A DNA stretch of 62,935 bases from CAZSWS01 sp964610765. Lineage in GTDB: Bacteria > Bacteroidota > Bacteroidia > Bacteroidales > Tannerellaceae. The DNA lies in contig CAZSWS010000006.1 of assembly GCA_964610765.1 (NCBI GenBank), positions 1 to 62,935 on the forward strand. Reading direction: 5' to 3'. Of the stretch, positions 52,783-60,714 are shown piece after piece. A program made the translations under genes and the position numbers. The notes under the pieces were generated by a model. It was not told where the DNA came from, ran no database searches, and worked only from the letters and a program-made list of their open reading frames with translations. The first letter of the stretch is position 1; the number at the start of each line of letters is the position of its first letter.

Positions 52783-54045
52783 TTAATAACCTCTGATAGC
52801 TGCTATGCCTGGAAGCACTTTGCCTTCGATGGCTTCTAAGAGTGCACCTCCTCCGGTAGAAACATAAGACATCTCATCTGCAATACCAAATTGATTAACT
52901 GCAGCAACCGAATCTCCACCTCCAACTAAAGAGAATGCTCCTTTTTTAGTAGCTTCTGCAATGGCTTCACCAACAGCTTTTGTACCATGAGAGAAGTTTT
53001 CAAATTCAAATACTCCTGTAGGACCATTCCACAAGATGGTCTTCGACTCTTTGATAACTTTTGCATAAAGCGCTGCTGTCTTTGGACCTATATCAAGTCC
53101 TTCCCAGTCATCAGGTATTTCAGTTACATCACAAACCTTTCTGTTTGCATCATTGCTAAATCCATCTGCAATAATTGCATCTACGGCTAAAATGATATTT
53201 ACATTCTTTTCTTTAGCTTTTTCAAGCAAATCTAATGCGAATTGCAGTCGATCTTCTTCTGTAATAGATTGTCCGACTTTTCCACCTTGAGCTTTAATAA
53301 AGGTATAAGTCATACCGCCTGTCAAAATCAAATTATCAACTTTATGCAATAGATTTTCAATAATATCTATTTTTGATGAAACTTTTGATCCTCCCATGAT
53401 GGCAGTAAAAGGACGAACAATGTCATTCATTACCTTCTCAACCGCATTTACTTCTTTCTCCATCAAATAACCAAACATCTTATGATTAGCGTCAAAATAA
53501 GAGGCTATTAAAGCAGTTGAAGCATGTGCACGATGAGCGGTTCCAAAAGCATCATTAACGTAGCAATCAGCAAAAGAAGCTAATGTTTTGGTAAATTCTT
53601 TCTGACTTTCTTTTAGTTTTAGCTTTGCTTCTGCTTTTTCTTCATCAGATGCGTCATCTGCTAAACCTCTAGGCTTACCTTCTTCTTCAGCATAAAAACG
53701 TAAGTTTTCCAGCATTAATACCTCTTTAGGCTTTAATGCGGCGGCCTTACTTTTTGCTTCTTCACCTACACAATCGTTGGCAAATTGAATGTCTGTTCCT
53801 AATAAGTCAGAAACATGTTTTAGAATATGTTTTAATGAGAATTTCTCATCTACTTTCTTAGGACGTCCTAAATGAGAACCAATAATGACACTGCCACCAT
53901 CAGCAATAATCTTTTTTAACGTAGGAAGAGCAGCACGAATACGTGTGTCATCTGTTATGTGAAAGCTCTCGTCTAAAGGTACATTAAAGTCGACCCTTAC
54001 AAATGCCTTTTTTCCGGCAAAGTTAAACTTATCAATTGTTTGCAT
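52783..54045 (-). CDS. pgk: Phosphoglycerate kinase
   Basis: A 420-residue glycolytic enzyme that transfers phosphate from 1,3-bisphosphoglycerate to ADP. The N-terminal domain has RVDFNVPLD and the substrate loop GSHLGRPK. The C-terminal nucleotide domain has IMGGSKVSSKIDII, WNGPTGVFEFENFSHGT and VGGGDSVAAV. The length and start are normal. It stands alone, with a dedicated terminator. Confidence 0.96.
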   Translation of the reverse strand: MQTIDKFNFAGKKAFVRVDFNVPLDESFHITDDTRIRAALPTLKKIIADGGSVIIGSHLGRPKKVDEKFSLKHILKHVSDLLGTDIQFANDCVGEEAKSKAAALKPKEVLMLENLRFYAEEEGKPRGLADDASDEEKAEAKLKLKESQKEFTKTLASFADCYVNDAFGTAHRAHASTALIASYFDANHKMFGYLMEKEVNAVEKVMNDIVRPFTAIMGGSKVSSKIDIIENLLHKVDNLILTGGMTYTFIKAQGGKVGQSITEEDRLQFALDLLEKAKEKNVNIILAVDAIIADGFSNDANRKVCDVTEIPDDWEGLDIGPKTAALYAKVIKESKTILWNGPTGVFEFENFSHGTKAVGEAIAEATKKGAFSLVGGGDSVAAVNQFGIADEMSYVSTGGGALLEAIEGKVLPGIAAIRGY

Positions 54046-54152
54046 ATTTATTGGGTTTTAATATAAAAATCTGTATTTCATTGATCTTGATAGCACAAAG
54101 TTATAAAAAGGTGGGTATTCAAACCAAATTATTTATTTAATCTTATTATTTA

Positions 54153-54629
54153 TTACTTTTCTAGCTTAAAACGTATCCGTAATCGGTTACTTTCAAAATT
54201 ATAACTAGATATTTTAAAGCGTCCTATCTCTGAAGTATTCTCTACATGATCACCAATGCATGCACAAATATCATATGTACCTACCTTTACAACACGCAAT
54301 GTCTCCGATACATCATCAGGAAGCTTGCTTAAATCCAATATGCTTTTAGCATCATGAATATTCATTAACTCATATGTTACTGGTAGGTTTTGAGCTATAA
54401 CTGTGTTCACCTGCTTTTCAATATTTTCAATATCTTCTTGAGTAGGAGCTGCTGATAAATAGTAGTCACATTTAGACTTCTTTCTCTCAATATGTGCATT
54501 TTTTGAACGTTCACAACCAAACATTCGTATCATTGTTTGATTAAGAATATGCTCTGCAGTATGCATTGGGGGGTATTCTTTTTTATTATGCCCATTAAGT
54601 TCATGCATGGTTTTACTCTGTATTTTCAT
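54153..54629 (-). CDS. Free-standing tRNA-editing domain (AlaX-like)
   Basis: A 158-residue protein like the second additional domain of alanyl- and threonyl-tRNA synthetases. The zinc-binding pairs H-x3-H in MHTAEHIL and C-x3-H in CACIGDHVENT are intact, so it should hydrolyse mischarged aminoacyl-tRNA, probably Ser-tRNA(Ala). It is short at the N-terminus compared with full AlaX proteins. An alternative start is the Met at 54608. The specificity is an inference from the family. Confidence 0.85.
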   Translation of the reverse strand: MKIQSKTMHELNGHNKKEYPPMHTAEHILNQTMIRMFGCERSKNAHIERKKSKCDYYLSAAPTQEDIENIEKQVNTVIAQNLPVTYELMNIHDAKSILDLSKLPDDVSETLRVVKVGTYDICACIGDHVENTSEIGRFKISSYNFESNRLRIRFKLEK

Positions 54630-55212
54630 TTATCATGCGAATTTAATCTAATTTCTTCAGTTTGTACAAGTAAAATCAGAAATCATAGAATTCAAAAGAT
54701 TTATATTTCAAGGCTTAAACGTTCTATAAGCTCAAATACGAAAATATTTTTTTAATGCTTCAATAGATTAGGAGATTTTTCGATGACTGTAATATTAGAT
54801 GAAATATTGTCAGTTTAGAAAAATATTTAAGAAGTAAATTCGGTCATGTTTGTTTACAATTGTAACAATTCATACATGACACATCTCTATGTGCTCTACG
54901 ATGTTGAGTGTTTACATATGTGAATCTCCCAAGATCTACATCTGTAAACACATATTGAAATCTCATTAAACACACGTATTTCTATTATATCATCAAGCTG
55001 TATATAAGTATGTTATGCCAATAATATAAAGCTTAAATTAAGAAAATAAGCGAAAGAGCACGAATAACGTCGCTAATATTCAAACTTAATCACGTATATA
55101 TGAATACTTACTATCTGATATTCAATATATAATATTAATATATAGAACTAATACTTTAATAAGTATATTCCTGTAATAGACTGAATCTTTACATTTGAAA
55201 CATATTTTATAC

Positions 55213-55235
55213 ACATTTGTAACATTTACAAATGT
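55213..55235. promoter_or_regulatory. Perfect palindrome ACATTTGTAA-CAT-TTACAAATGT
   Basis: A 10+3+10 inverted repeat ending ten bases before the TTG box of the XRE promoter. Part of it (TTTGTAACATTTA, 55216-55228) recurs with one change as TTTGTAACATCTA at 55272-55284, exactly 56 bases downstream across the promoter. Confidence 0.65.
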
Positions 55236-55244
55236 ATATTCTAC

Positions 55245-55275
55245 TTGTTGGATTGTGAAATAAGTTTTATATTTG
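55245..55275 (+). promoter_or_regulatory. Promoter TTG-N20-TATATTTG of the XRE regulator
   Basis: TTG (55245-55247) and TATATTTG (55268-55275) are spaced by 20 bases, a full match. The predicted start near 55280 leaves a leader of about 105 bases, which contains the palindrome TGACAG-A-CTGTCA (55314-55326). Confidence 0.8.
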
Positions 55276-55385
55276 TAACATCTATAGAGTTGTTGGAAAT
55301 CAGCATGAATTACTGACAGACTGTCATAAAAAACACCCTGTTATTATCTAGTTGAATTAGGCACAAAACGTAATACGGTTTAAAG

Positions 55386-55814
55386 ATGAAAGAACGCATT
55401 ATAAAAATAATGGAGCATGAAAATCTAATTCCCAGTAAATTTGCTGAAGAAATAGGTTTACAGCATTCAACCATATCTCACCTATTATCGGGTAGAAATA
55501 AACCAAGCTTAAATTTAATAACAAAAATACTTGAACGATTCCCTTCAATAAATCCTAATTGGCTTATATTAGGTGAAGGCTCTATGACTAGTGAAAAACA
55601 AAATAGTCAACCAAGCCTATTCATGGAATGGGATAAGGAAAATACATCTAATGATAACAAACAGTTGAAAAACAAAGAACCTGAAGCTTTTGAAGAAAAA
55701 GAACATGTACCACTCAAGGATACTCATCTAGGAAATCGACATATAGCCAAAATAATGGTGTTCTATTCTGATAATACGTATGAAACATATATAACTGAAA
55801 ATGCAACGAAATAA
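55386..55814 (+). CDS. XRE-family helix-turn-helix regulator
   Basis: A 142-residue protein. Residues ~1-62 form a Cro/CI-type helix-turn-helix (SKFAEEIGLQHSTISHLLSG at 17-36, then RNKPSLNLITKILERFP). A Ser/Lys-rich linker and a short conserved C-terminal strand region (AKIMVFYSDNTYETYITENA) follow. No peptidase or ligand domain is seen. It is transcribed from its own promoter behind a large operator-like region. The genes it controls are unknown; autoregulation is likely. Confidence 0.88.
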   Translation: MKERIIKIMEHENLIPSKFAEEIGLQHSTISHLLSGRNKPSLNLITKILERFPSINPNWLILGEGSMTSEKQNSQPSLFMEWDKENTSNDNKQLKNKEPEAFEEKEHVPLKDTHLGNRHIAKIMVFYSDNTYETYITENATK

Positions 55815-55918
55815 CAGCGTGCAACCCATTCAGCATCCCTACATCACTCTTTCGCCTCGGAAGTTGTTTTAAAATAGTCTTTTCCACCCCCCGACTTATA
55901 AAATCAAGATTATTTATT

Positions 55919-55926
55919 TAAGTTTG
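55919..55926 (+). promoter_or_regulatory. -7 element TAAGTTTG
   Basis: An exact TAnnTTTG match 22 bases before recR, giving a short leader. Confidence 0.55.
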
Positions 55927-55948
55927 TATAGAATATACCCAGATACAA

Positions 55949-56572
55949 ATGATCCAAAAATATCCTTCTACATTACTTGAAAATGCAGTAAAAGAACTAT
56001 CCTCTTTACCCGGAATAGGAAGAAAAACTGCTTTAAGGCTTGCTTTATATTTGCTTAAACAACAAACAGATTATGTTGAAAACCTTTCTACATCATTAAT
56101 CGAATTAAAAAATGGAGTCCAATACTGCAAAGAATGTCACAATATATGTGATTCGGACTTATGTTCCATCTGTGCAAATCCAAATAGAGATCATTCTTTA
56201 ATATGTGTGGTTGAGAACATTAAAGAAGTAATGGCTATAGAAAACACGGGACAATTTCGAGGAGTATATCATGTGCTTGGAGGAATCATCTCGCCTATTG
56301 ATGGAATAGGTCCTTCTGAGTTGGAAATTGACAGCTTAGTAGAGAAGATTAGCAAAGGAGGAGTTAATGAAGTAATTCTAGCTTTAAGCACAACTATGGA
56401 AGGAGATACGACTAATTTTTTTATATTTAGGAAGCTTTCATCTTTTGATGTAAAAGTATCTGTAATAGCCAGGGGAATTTCAATTGGAGATGAAATTGAA
56501 TATGCTGATGAAGTGACACTGGGTCGATCTATACTAAATCGCATCGTTTTTGCTGATACCCTTAAATTATAA
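55949..56572 (+). CDS. recR: Recombination mediator RecR
   Basis: A 207-residue DNA-repair protein that, with RecO and RecF, loads RecA on gapped DNA. It has an N-terminal helix-hairpin-helix (LPGIGRKTALRLALYLL), the four-cysteine zinc site CKECHNICDSDLCSIC and the TOPRIM region starting ICVVENIKEVMAIENTG. The length is normal. It is followed after nine bases by a glycosyltransferase and then an acetyltransferase. Confidence 0.96.
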   Translation: MIQKYPSTLLENAVKELSSLPGIGRKTALRLALYLLKQQTDYVENLSTSLIELKNGVQYCKECHNICDSDLCSICANPNRDHSLICVVENIKEVMAIENTGQFRGVYHVLGGIISPIDGIGPSELEIDSLVEKISKGGVNEVILALSTTMEGDTTNFFIFRKLSSFDVKVSVIARGISIGDEIEYADEVTLGRSILNRIVFADTLKL

Positions 56573-56581
56573 TTGATTTCT

Positions 56582-57793
56582 ATGTATGCTATCCCCCTTT
56601 CAATAATCATAATTAATAGGCATGATAAAAGCTTGTTAGAACATTGTCTATACTCAATTAAAACAGCAACAAGGAGTATTGAAGCTGAAGTTATCGTTAT
56701 TTGCAACCACCTAACAGAGCATTCAGCTAACAAAATCCAGGAGATATATCCGGAATGTTTAATAAATGAAGAAAAAGACAACACGAAATTTTATTCAGCT
56801 ATAAACAAGGCCATAAATACAGCAAAAGGTGAAAATATTTTATTTGTACATGCTGATACAATAATAGGTGAAAGTACGTTACGTTCAGTATTACTATTCA
56901 TGGATGAACATAATGATGCCGGGGCTGTAGGACTTAAAAACATAAATGGGCATGGACAGTTCTTACCGGAAAGTATGCGAAGTTTTCCTACTCCTTGGTT
57001 CCTGTTTTGTAAACTTTTTGGACTTTCTAAAATGTTTCCAAAGTCTAAGCTTTTTGCTAAAAACACAGTGCCTTTTTTAAAAACAAACAAAACAAAAACT
57101 GTTGAAATTCTTTCTGACAACTTTATGCTTATTAAGCATGAGGTTTTAAAGCAAACCGAAGGATTTGATGAAGCTCTGTTTATGTATGGAGCTGATATGG
57201 AATTATGTTTACGTATTCAACAAGAAGGATTTAATAATTACTACATACCGGAACTCGTTCTTAACTATTATGGAACACAAGAAAAGTTCAAGTATAAGAT
57301 TGATTTTTTCAATGCTTTTTATCAAGCAATGCTAATCATTTATAAAAAACATCCTCAAAAAAATGGAATACTCATATCGCAAATTATAAGATTATCACTA
57401 GCCTTTAAAAAAATACAGTATAAGCTTTCAGGAAATAGCGTGCTTAAAAGCAGCAAAAATGAAGTTTCCAGAACACTCATTATTTGCCACAAAGAACGCT
57501 TAGAGGAAGTTAAAAACAAGTATTTAGAAAATATGGGTGAAAAAAAAACTATTCTTAGCCTTTGGGATTTAAACATTTTAAGACCTATGGATGCAATATC
57601 TCGCAAGAATTTAATGATAGGTTACACCGATATAGTTTTCTGCCATCCTGAACTAGGCTTAGAACGTATTTTTTTGTTCATGGATAAAATGCCAAATAAA
57701 AACATCAACTACTGTATTTATAACACAGACCTCAAGCAATTGATACCATATGAAACGACACATGATTTTTTGTTAAATCACTCAAACCCATGA
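56582..57793 (+). CDS. GT2-family glycosyltransferase with an extra C-terminal domain
   Basis: A protein of about 403 residues. The first ~230 form a GT-A fold: SIIIINRHDKSLLEHCLYSI at the start, the D-x-D-like ADT in ENILFVHADTIIG, and YGADMELCLRIQQEG near residue 205. After a hydrophobic and basic middle part, residues ~300-403 form a further domain (SRTLIICHKERLEEVKNKYL onward) that I do not recognise. I start at ATG 56582; a TTG at 56573 directly after recR would add three residues. It is rhamnosyl-transferase-like, with unknown acceptor. Confidence 0.85.
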   Translation: MYAIPLSIIIINRHDKSLLEHCLYSIKTATRSIEAEVIVICNHLTEHSANKIQEIYPECLINEEKDNTKFYSAINKAINTAKGENILFVHADTIIGESTLRSVLLFMDEHNDAGAVGLKNINGHGQFLPESMRSFPTPWFLFCKLFGLSKMFPKSKLFAKNTVPFLKTNKTKTVEILSDNFMLIKHEVLKQTEGFDEALFMYGADMELCLRIQQEGFNNYYIPELVLNYYGTQEKFKYKIDFFNAFYQAMLIIYKKHPQKNGILISQIIRLSLAFKKIQYKLSGNSVLKSSKNEVSRTLIICHKERLEEVKNKYLENMGEKKTILSLWDLNILRPMDAISRKNLMIGYTDIVFCHPELGLERIFLFMDKMPNKNINYCIYNTDLKQLIPYETTHDFLLNHSNP

Positions 57794-57851
57794 GAATAAA
57801 AAATCTGTGAGTTCCATACTACCTTAGTGTTAAACAAATTATTATTCTAGT

Positions 57852-58388
57852 ATGAAACAGACAAAAAAGATACTTGAAAATCAGAACCTTAAGCTACGAG
57901 CTCTTGAACCGGAAGATTTAGATGTTTTATATCTATGGGAGAATGATACTAGCCTATGGGAGTATAGTAGTACGATTACTCCTTTTTCGCGTCATATACT
58001 AGCTACCTATATTGCTAATTCGCACCAAAGTATCTATGAGGTAAAGCAAGTCCGCTTTATAATAGAACTAATTGGAGAGAAACAGGCTATTGGCACAATC
58101 GACTTATACGATTTTGAGCCAACTCATATGCGTGCCGGCGTTGGTATATTAATAGATGGCAAGTATCAAAGAAAAGGATATGCTAATCAAGCTCTCGAAC
58201 TTTTGATTGACTATACGTTTTCAGTTCTTATGCTTAAACAATTGCATGCAATTATTCCGGTTAAAAACACAGCGAGCTATCATTTATTTAAAAAAAGGGG
58301 GTTTGAATCTGCCGGAGTGCTAAAAGAGTGGAATAATACTGCACATGGGTTTCAAGATGTATATATGATGCAATTGCTAAATAAATGA
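57852..58388 (+). CDS. GNAT-family N-acetyltransferase
   Basis: A 178-residue acetyl-CoA-dependent acetyltransferase of the RimJ/RimL/SpeG type. It has LRALEPEDLDVLYLWEND at the start, the acetyl-CoA-binding region GILIDGKYQRKGYANQAL (containing the Q/R-x2-G-x-A/G pattern) and HAIIPVKNTASYHLFKKRGF. The substrate (a protein N-terminus, a polyamine or a small amine) is not evident. It lies 58 bases after the glycosyltransferase and is likely in the recR operon. Confidence 0.9.
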   Translation: MKQTKKILENQNLKLRALEPEDLDVLYLWENDTSLWEYSSTITPFSRHILATYIANSHQSIYEVKQVRFIIELIGEKQAIGTIDLYDFEPTHMRAGVGILIDGKYQRKGYANQALELLIDYTFSVLMLKQLHAIIPVKNTASYHLFKKRGFESAGVLKEWNNTAHGFQDVYMMQLLNK

Positions 58389-58412
58389 AAAAGTGCCATT
58401 GATTGCAATCGA

Positions 58413-59018
58413 CTAGTTTAAATTCGGATTTTTAGGAAAGTTTTTCCATAATTCGTAATCACTACCTAAATTATCAACAGCTTTAATCCAAGATGAATCG
58501 CTGGAAGATTGCATGATTTGATATATATCAATATGATTACTAACCAGCCAAGAGTTTTGGGTTATCTCTTCTTTTAATTGATTAGCATCCCAACCGGAAT
58601 ATCCTAAAAAAAACTTCACCCTGTGTGCTAAATCATTATCCTGTGAATATAATAAATACTCTTTCATTGCTTCAAACTCCCCACTAAAAAACAAGCCATC
58701 AGCAACCTTAAAACATTCAGGGATTATTGCATCTCCTAATGTATGAATATAAAAAAGGCTATTAGAAGCAACCGGTCCACCTATGTAAATAGGAATATCC
58801 GGAGAGTTTTTGAACTCAGGAAAGAAACTATTAAGTGTTAAATTGGATTTTTTATTTAACACAAGACCTATTGATCCAGATTCATCATGCTCAACCAAAA
58901 GCACAACAGAACGTTGAAAGTAAGCATCACTAAGAAAAGGTTCTGAAATAAGCAACCTACCCTTGTCAGGCTTTAAATCATTGTGTTTAATAGTAAATAT
59001 GTTATTCCTAAATGCCAT
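58413..59018 (-). CDS. YqgE/AlgH family protein
   Basis: A protein of about 201 residues with the family landmarks GRLLISEPFLSDAYFQRSVV, HDESGSIGLVLNK, YIGGPV and FFLGYSGWDANQLKEEI. The function of YqgE is not established. It is widespread and soluble, and is annotated as a putative transcriptional regulator only by old analogy to AlgH. I set the start at 59018 (MAFRNNIF); the ATG at 59045 adds nine residues that do not look conserved. Confidence 0.88.
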   Translation of the reverse strand: MAFRNNIFTIKHNDLKPDKGRLLISEPFLSDAYFQRSVVLLVEHDESGSIGLVLNKKSNLTLNSFFPEFKNSPDIPIYIGGPVASNSLFYIHTLGDAIIPECFKVADGLFFSGEFEAMKEYLLYSQDNDLAHRVKFFLGYSGWDANQLKEEITQNSWLVSNHIDIYQIMQSSSDSSWIKAVDNLGSDYELWKNFPKNPNLN

Positions 59019-59231
59019 TAGTAAAAAATAAACTTCTATTATCAATTAATTACGAGCCAATATATTGATTATATATGAATAATAAAAAGGAATCAAGGCT
59101 TGTTAATTGTGAATAAATACTAAATCAACAGATGTCTTTGTTGAATAAAAGCTTTTATGTTCAATGTAATTCATAAAAATAAAACAATTCTAGTATAGCT
59201 TTTAGTTACTCAATAATAATCACATATAAAG

Positions 59232-59269
59232 AAAAATCGGGTTATGCACCCTTATGCACAAACCCGATT
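59232..59269 (-). terminator. Terminator of the aminotransferase gene
   Basis: On the minus strand, stem AATCGGGTT (59261-59269) with AACCCGATT (59235-59243), then TTT. It follows the aminotransferase stop codon. Confidence 0.82.
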
Positions 59270-59313
59270 CTTCCAAAAATAGTTTTTTCTTTAACTCAAT
59301 GAACGGAATAGAC

Positions 59314-60624
59314 TTATCCGTTATTTTGTTTAAATATTTTCAACCTTTCTTCTAGCAACTCATATTGATGAGGCTTAATAAATGAGGTACATGCTCTTAA
59401 GCCCTCCTGATTACTGCCTGTTGTTGAAAGAGAAATCATGCTTACACCATAATAGATTAACTCTTTCATTAATTTGCTTCCAGACATGCCTGGATACCCA
59501 ATAGTAAAATAAAAACCATCAGCTATAGGTTCATCTAAATCATGGTCGTATACAATTGTAAAGCCATATTTAAGGAATATAGCTTTCAATTTTTGTGCTC
59601 TAAGAGCATACTCTTTAACGTCTGCTCTAAAGTTGTAGATACCATCAGATGCAGACTTTAACATTGCTGTCAAAGCAAACTGTGTAGAATGTGTTGTCCC
59701 GGAAGAAAGTGCATATAAAACACGATGAATATAAGTAGTACCGAAGGTTCCCCCTCCGTATCGTTGGGTTAGTCCGGGATATGTCCTGTTGTATAGTTTA
59801 TTAGAAATAGCAGCAAATCCCACGCGTTGTCCTGCATAACTAAAAGCCTTAGAAGCAGATATATGCAGTATGTAATATTCTGTATAGTTTGCAACACTTA
59901 CTTGATAAGGTGGTTGAAAGGGCGTTCCTAGAGGTTTTCTAAAGTCCATTTCAAAATAAGCAAGGTCTTCTATTACAATTACATCATATTTTGTTGCAAG
60001 CTCACCAATCACCCGCAGTTCTTCATCTGTAAAACAGAACCAAGCAGGGTTGTTGGGATTTGAATAAATCAATGCAGCAATATTCCCTTGTGATAAAAAA
60101 GACTCTAGCTGGTTTTTTAGCTTATCGCCTCTAAAATTATAAACATCGAAAGAGGCATATTTATACCCCATTACTGCAATCTGCTGTTTCTGCACAGGAA
60201 ATCCGGGGTCAATAAATAATATAGTATCTTTTTCAGGGAAACATTGTCCACTAGTTAAAAAAGAAGCATAAGTACCTTGCATAGAACCTGTAACCGGAAC
60301 GCATCCTTCCGGTTTAACATCAATATTTAGAAAGGCTTTTAAGAAACGAGAGGCCTCTTTCTTCAACTCAGGAGACCCATTAATATTTGGATAAATTGAA
60401 GCTACTCCACTTTTCAACGCCTCAATTTCTGCATCTATACCAATATGAGAGGGCTTTAAACCAGGCACACCCATTTCCATGTGAATAAATTCAGTTCCTG
60501 TTTTTGATTCAAGCTCTTCAGCTATAGCCACTACCTCACGAATAGTTGCCTTACCAAAATCTGCCAAATGATAACTATCTATAACTTCATTAGCTACTTG
60601 ATAGTTGACGGGGGTATTTTTCAT
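59314..60624 (-). CDS. Class I/II pyridoxal-phosphate aminotransferase
   Basis: A protein of about 436 residues with an aspartate-aminotransferase fold. The segments YSNPNNPAWFCFTDEEL, VIEDLAYFEMDFR and the PLP lysine in SASKAFSYAGQRVGFA are clear, as is the C-terminal GLRACTSF-type region. It transfers an amino group between an amino acid and 2-oxoglutarate; the preferred substrate is unknown. The start at 60624 (MKNTPVNYQ) is chosen over 60645. It lies downstream of pckA, separated by a terminator. Confidence 0.9.
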   Translation of the reverse strand: MKNTPVNYQVANEVIDSYHLADFGKATIREVVAIAEELESKTGTEFIHMEMGVPGLKPSHIGIDAEIEALKSGVASIYPNINGSPELKKEASRFLKAFLNIDVKPEGCVPVTGSMQGTYASFLTSGQCFPEKDTILFIDPGFPVQKQQIAVMGYKYASFDVYNFRGDKLKNQLESFLSQGNIAALIYSNPNNPAWFCFTDEELRVIGELATKYDVIVIEDLAYFEMDFRKPLGTPFQPPYQVSVANYTEYYILHISASKAFSYAGQRVGFAAISNKLYNRTYPGLTQRYGGGTFGTTYIHRVLYALSSGTTHSTQFALTAMLKSASDGIYNFRADVKEYALRAQKLKAIFLKYGFTIVYDHDLDEPIADGFYFTIGYPGMSGSKLMKELIYYGVSMISLSTTGSNQEGLRACTSFIKPHQYELLEERLKIFKQNNG

Positions 60625-60652
60625 TTCTATCTTGTTTTTCCACAAAAATAAT

Positions 60653-60691
60653 AAAAAAAGCCGGGACTTTCGTATATAAGAAAGCCCCGGC
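60653..60691 (-). terminator. Terminator of pckA
   Basis: A GC-rich stem (60660-60671 with 60680-60691, one mismatch). On the minus strand it is followed by seven T. Confidence 0.92.
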
Positions 60692-60714
60692 CTTACTTTT
60701 AAAAGGTATGTATA

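Larger units (their letters stand above)
54630..55385. other. 756-base AT-rich gap with palindromic sites, no gene
   Basis: No coding sequence is supported. It holds a 12-bp palindrome TTACAATTGTAA (54854-54865) inside an outer repeat GTCATGT/ACATGAC (54843-54849 and 54874-54880). It also holds the perfect operator-like repeat at 55213-55235, a promoter at 55245-55275 and a short palindrome at 55314-55326. Related TTACA/TGTAA half-sites are scattered between. Confidence 0.7.

Noticed and set aside
56269..56784. 171-codon minus-strand frame across recR and the GT2 gene
   Set aside because: It spans the junction of two good genes and has no family resemblance.
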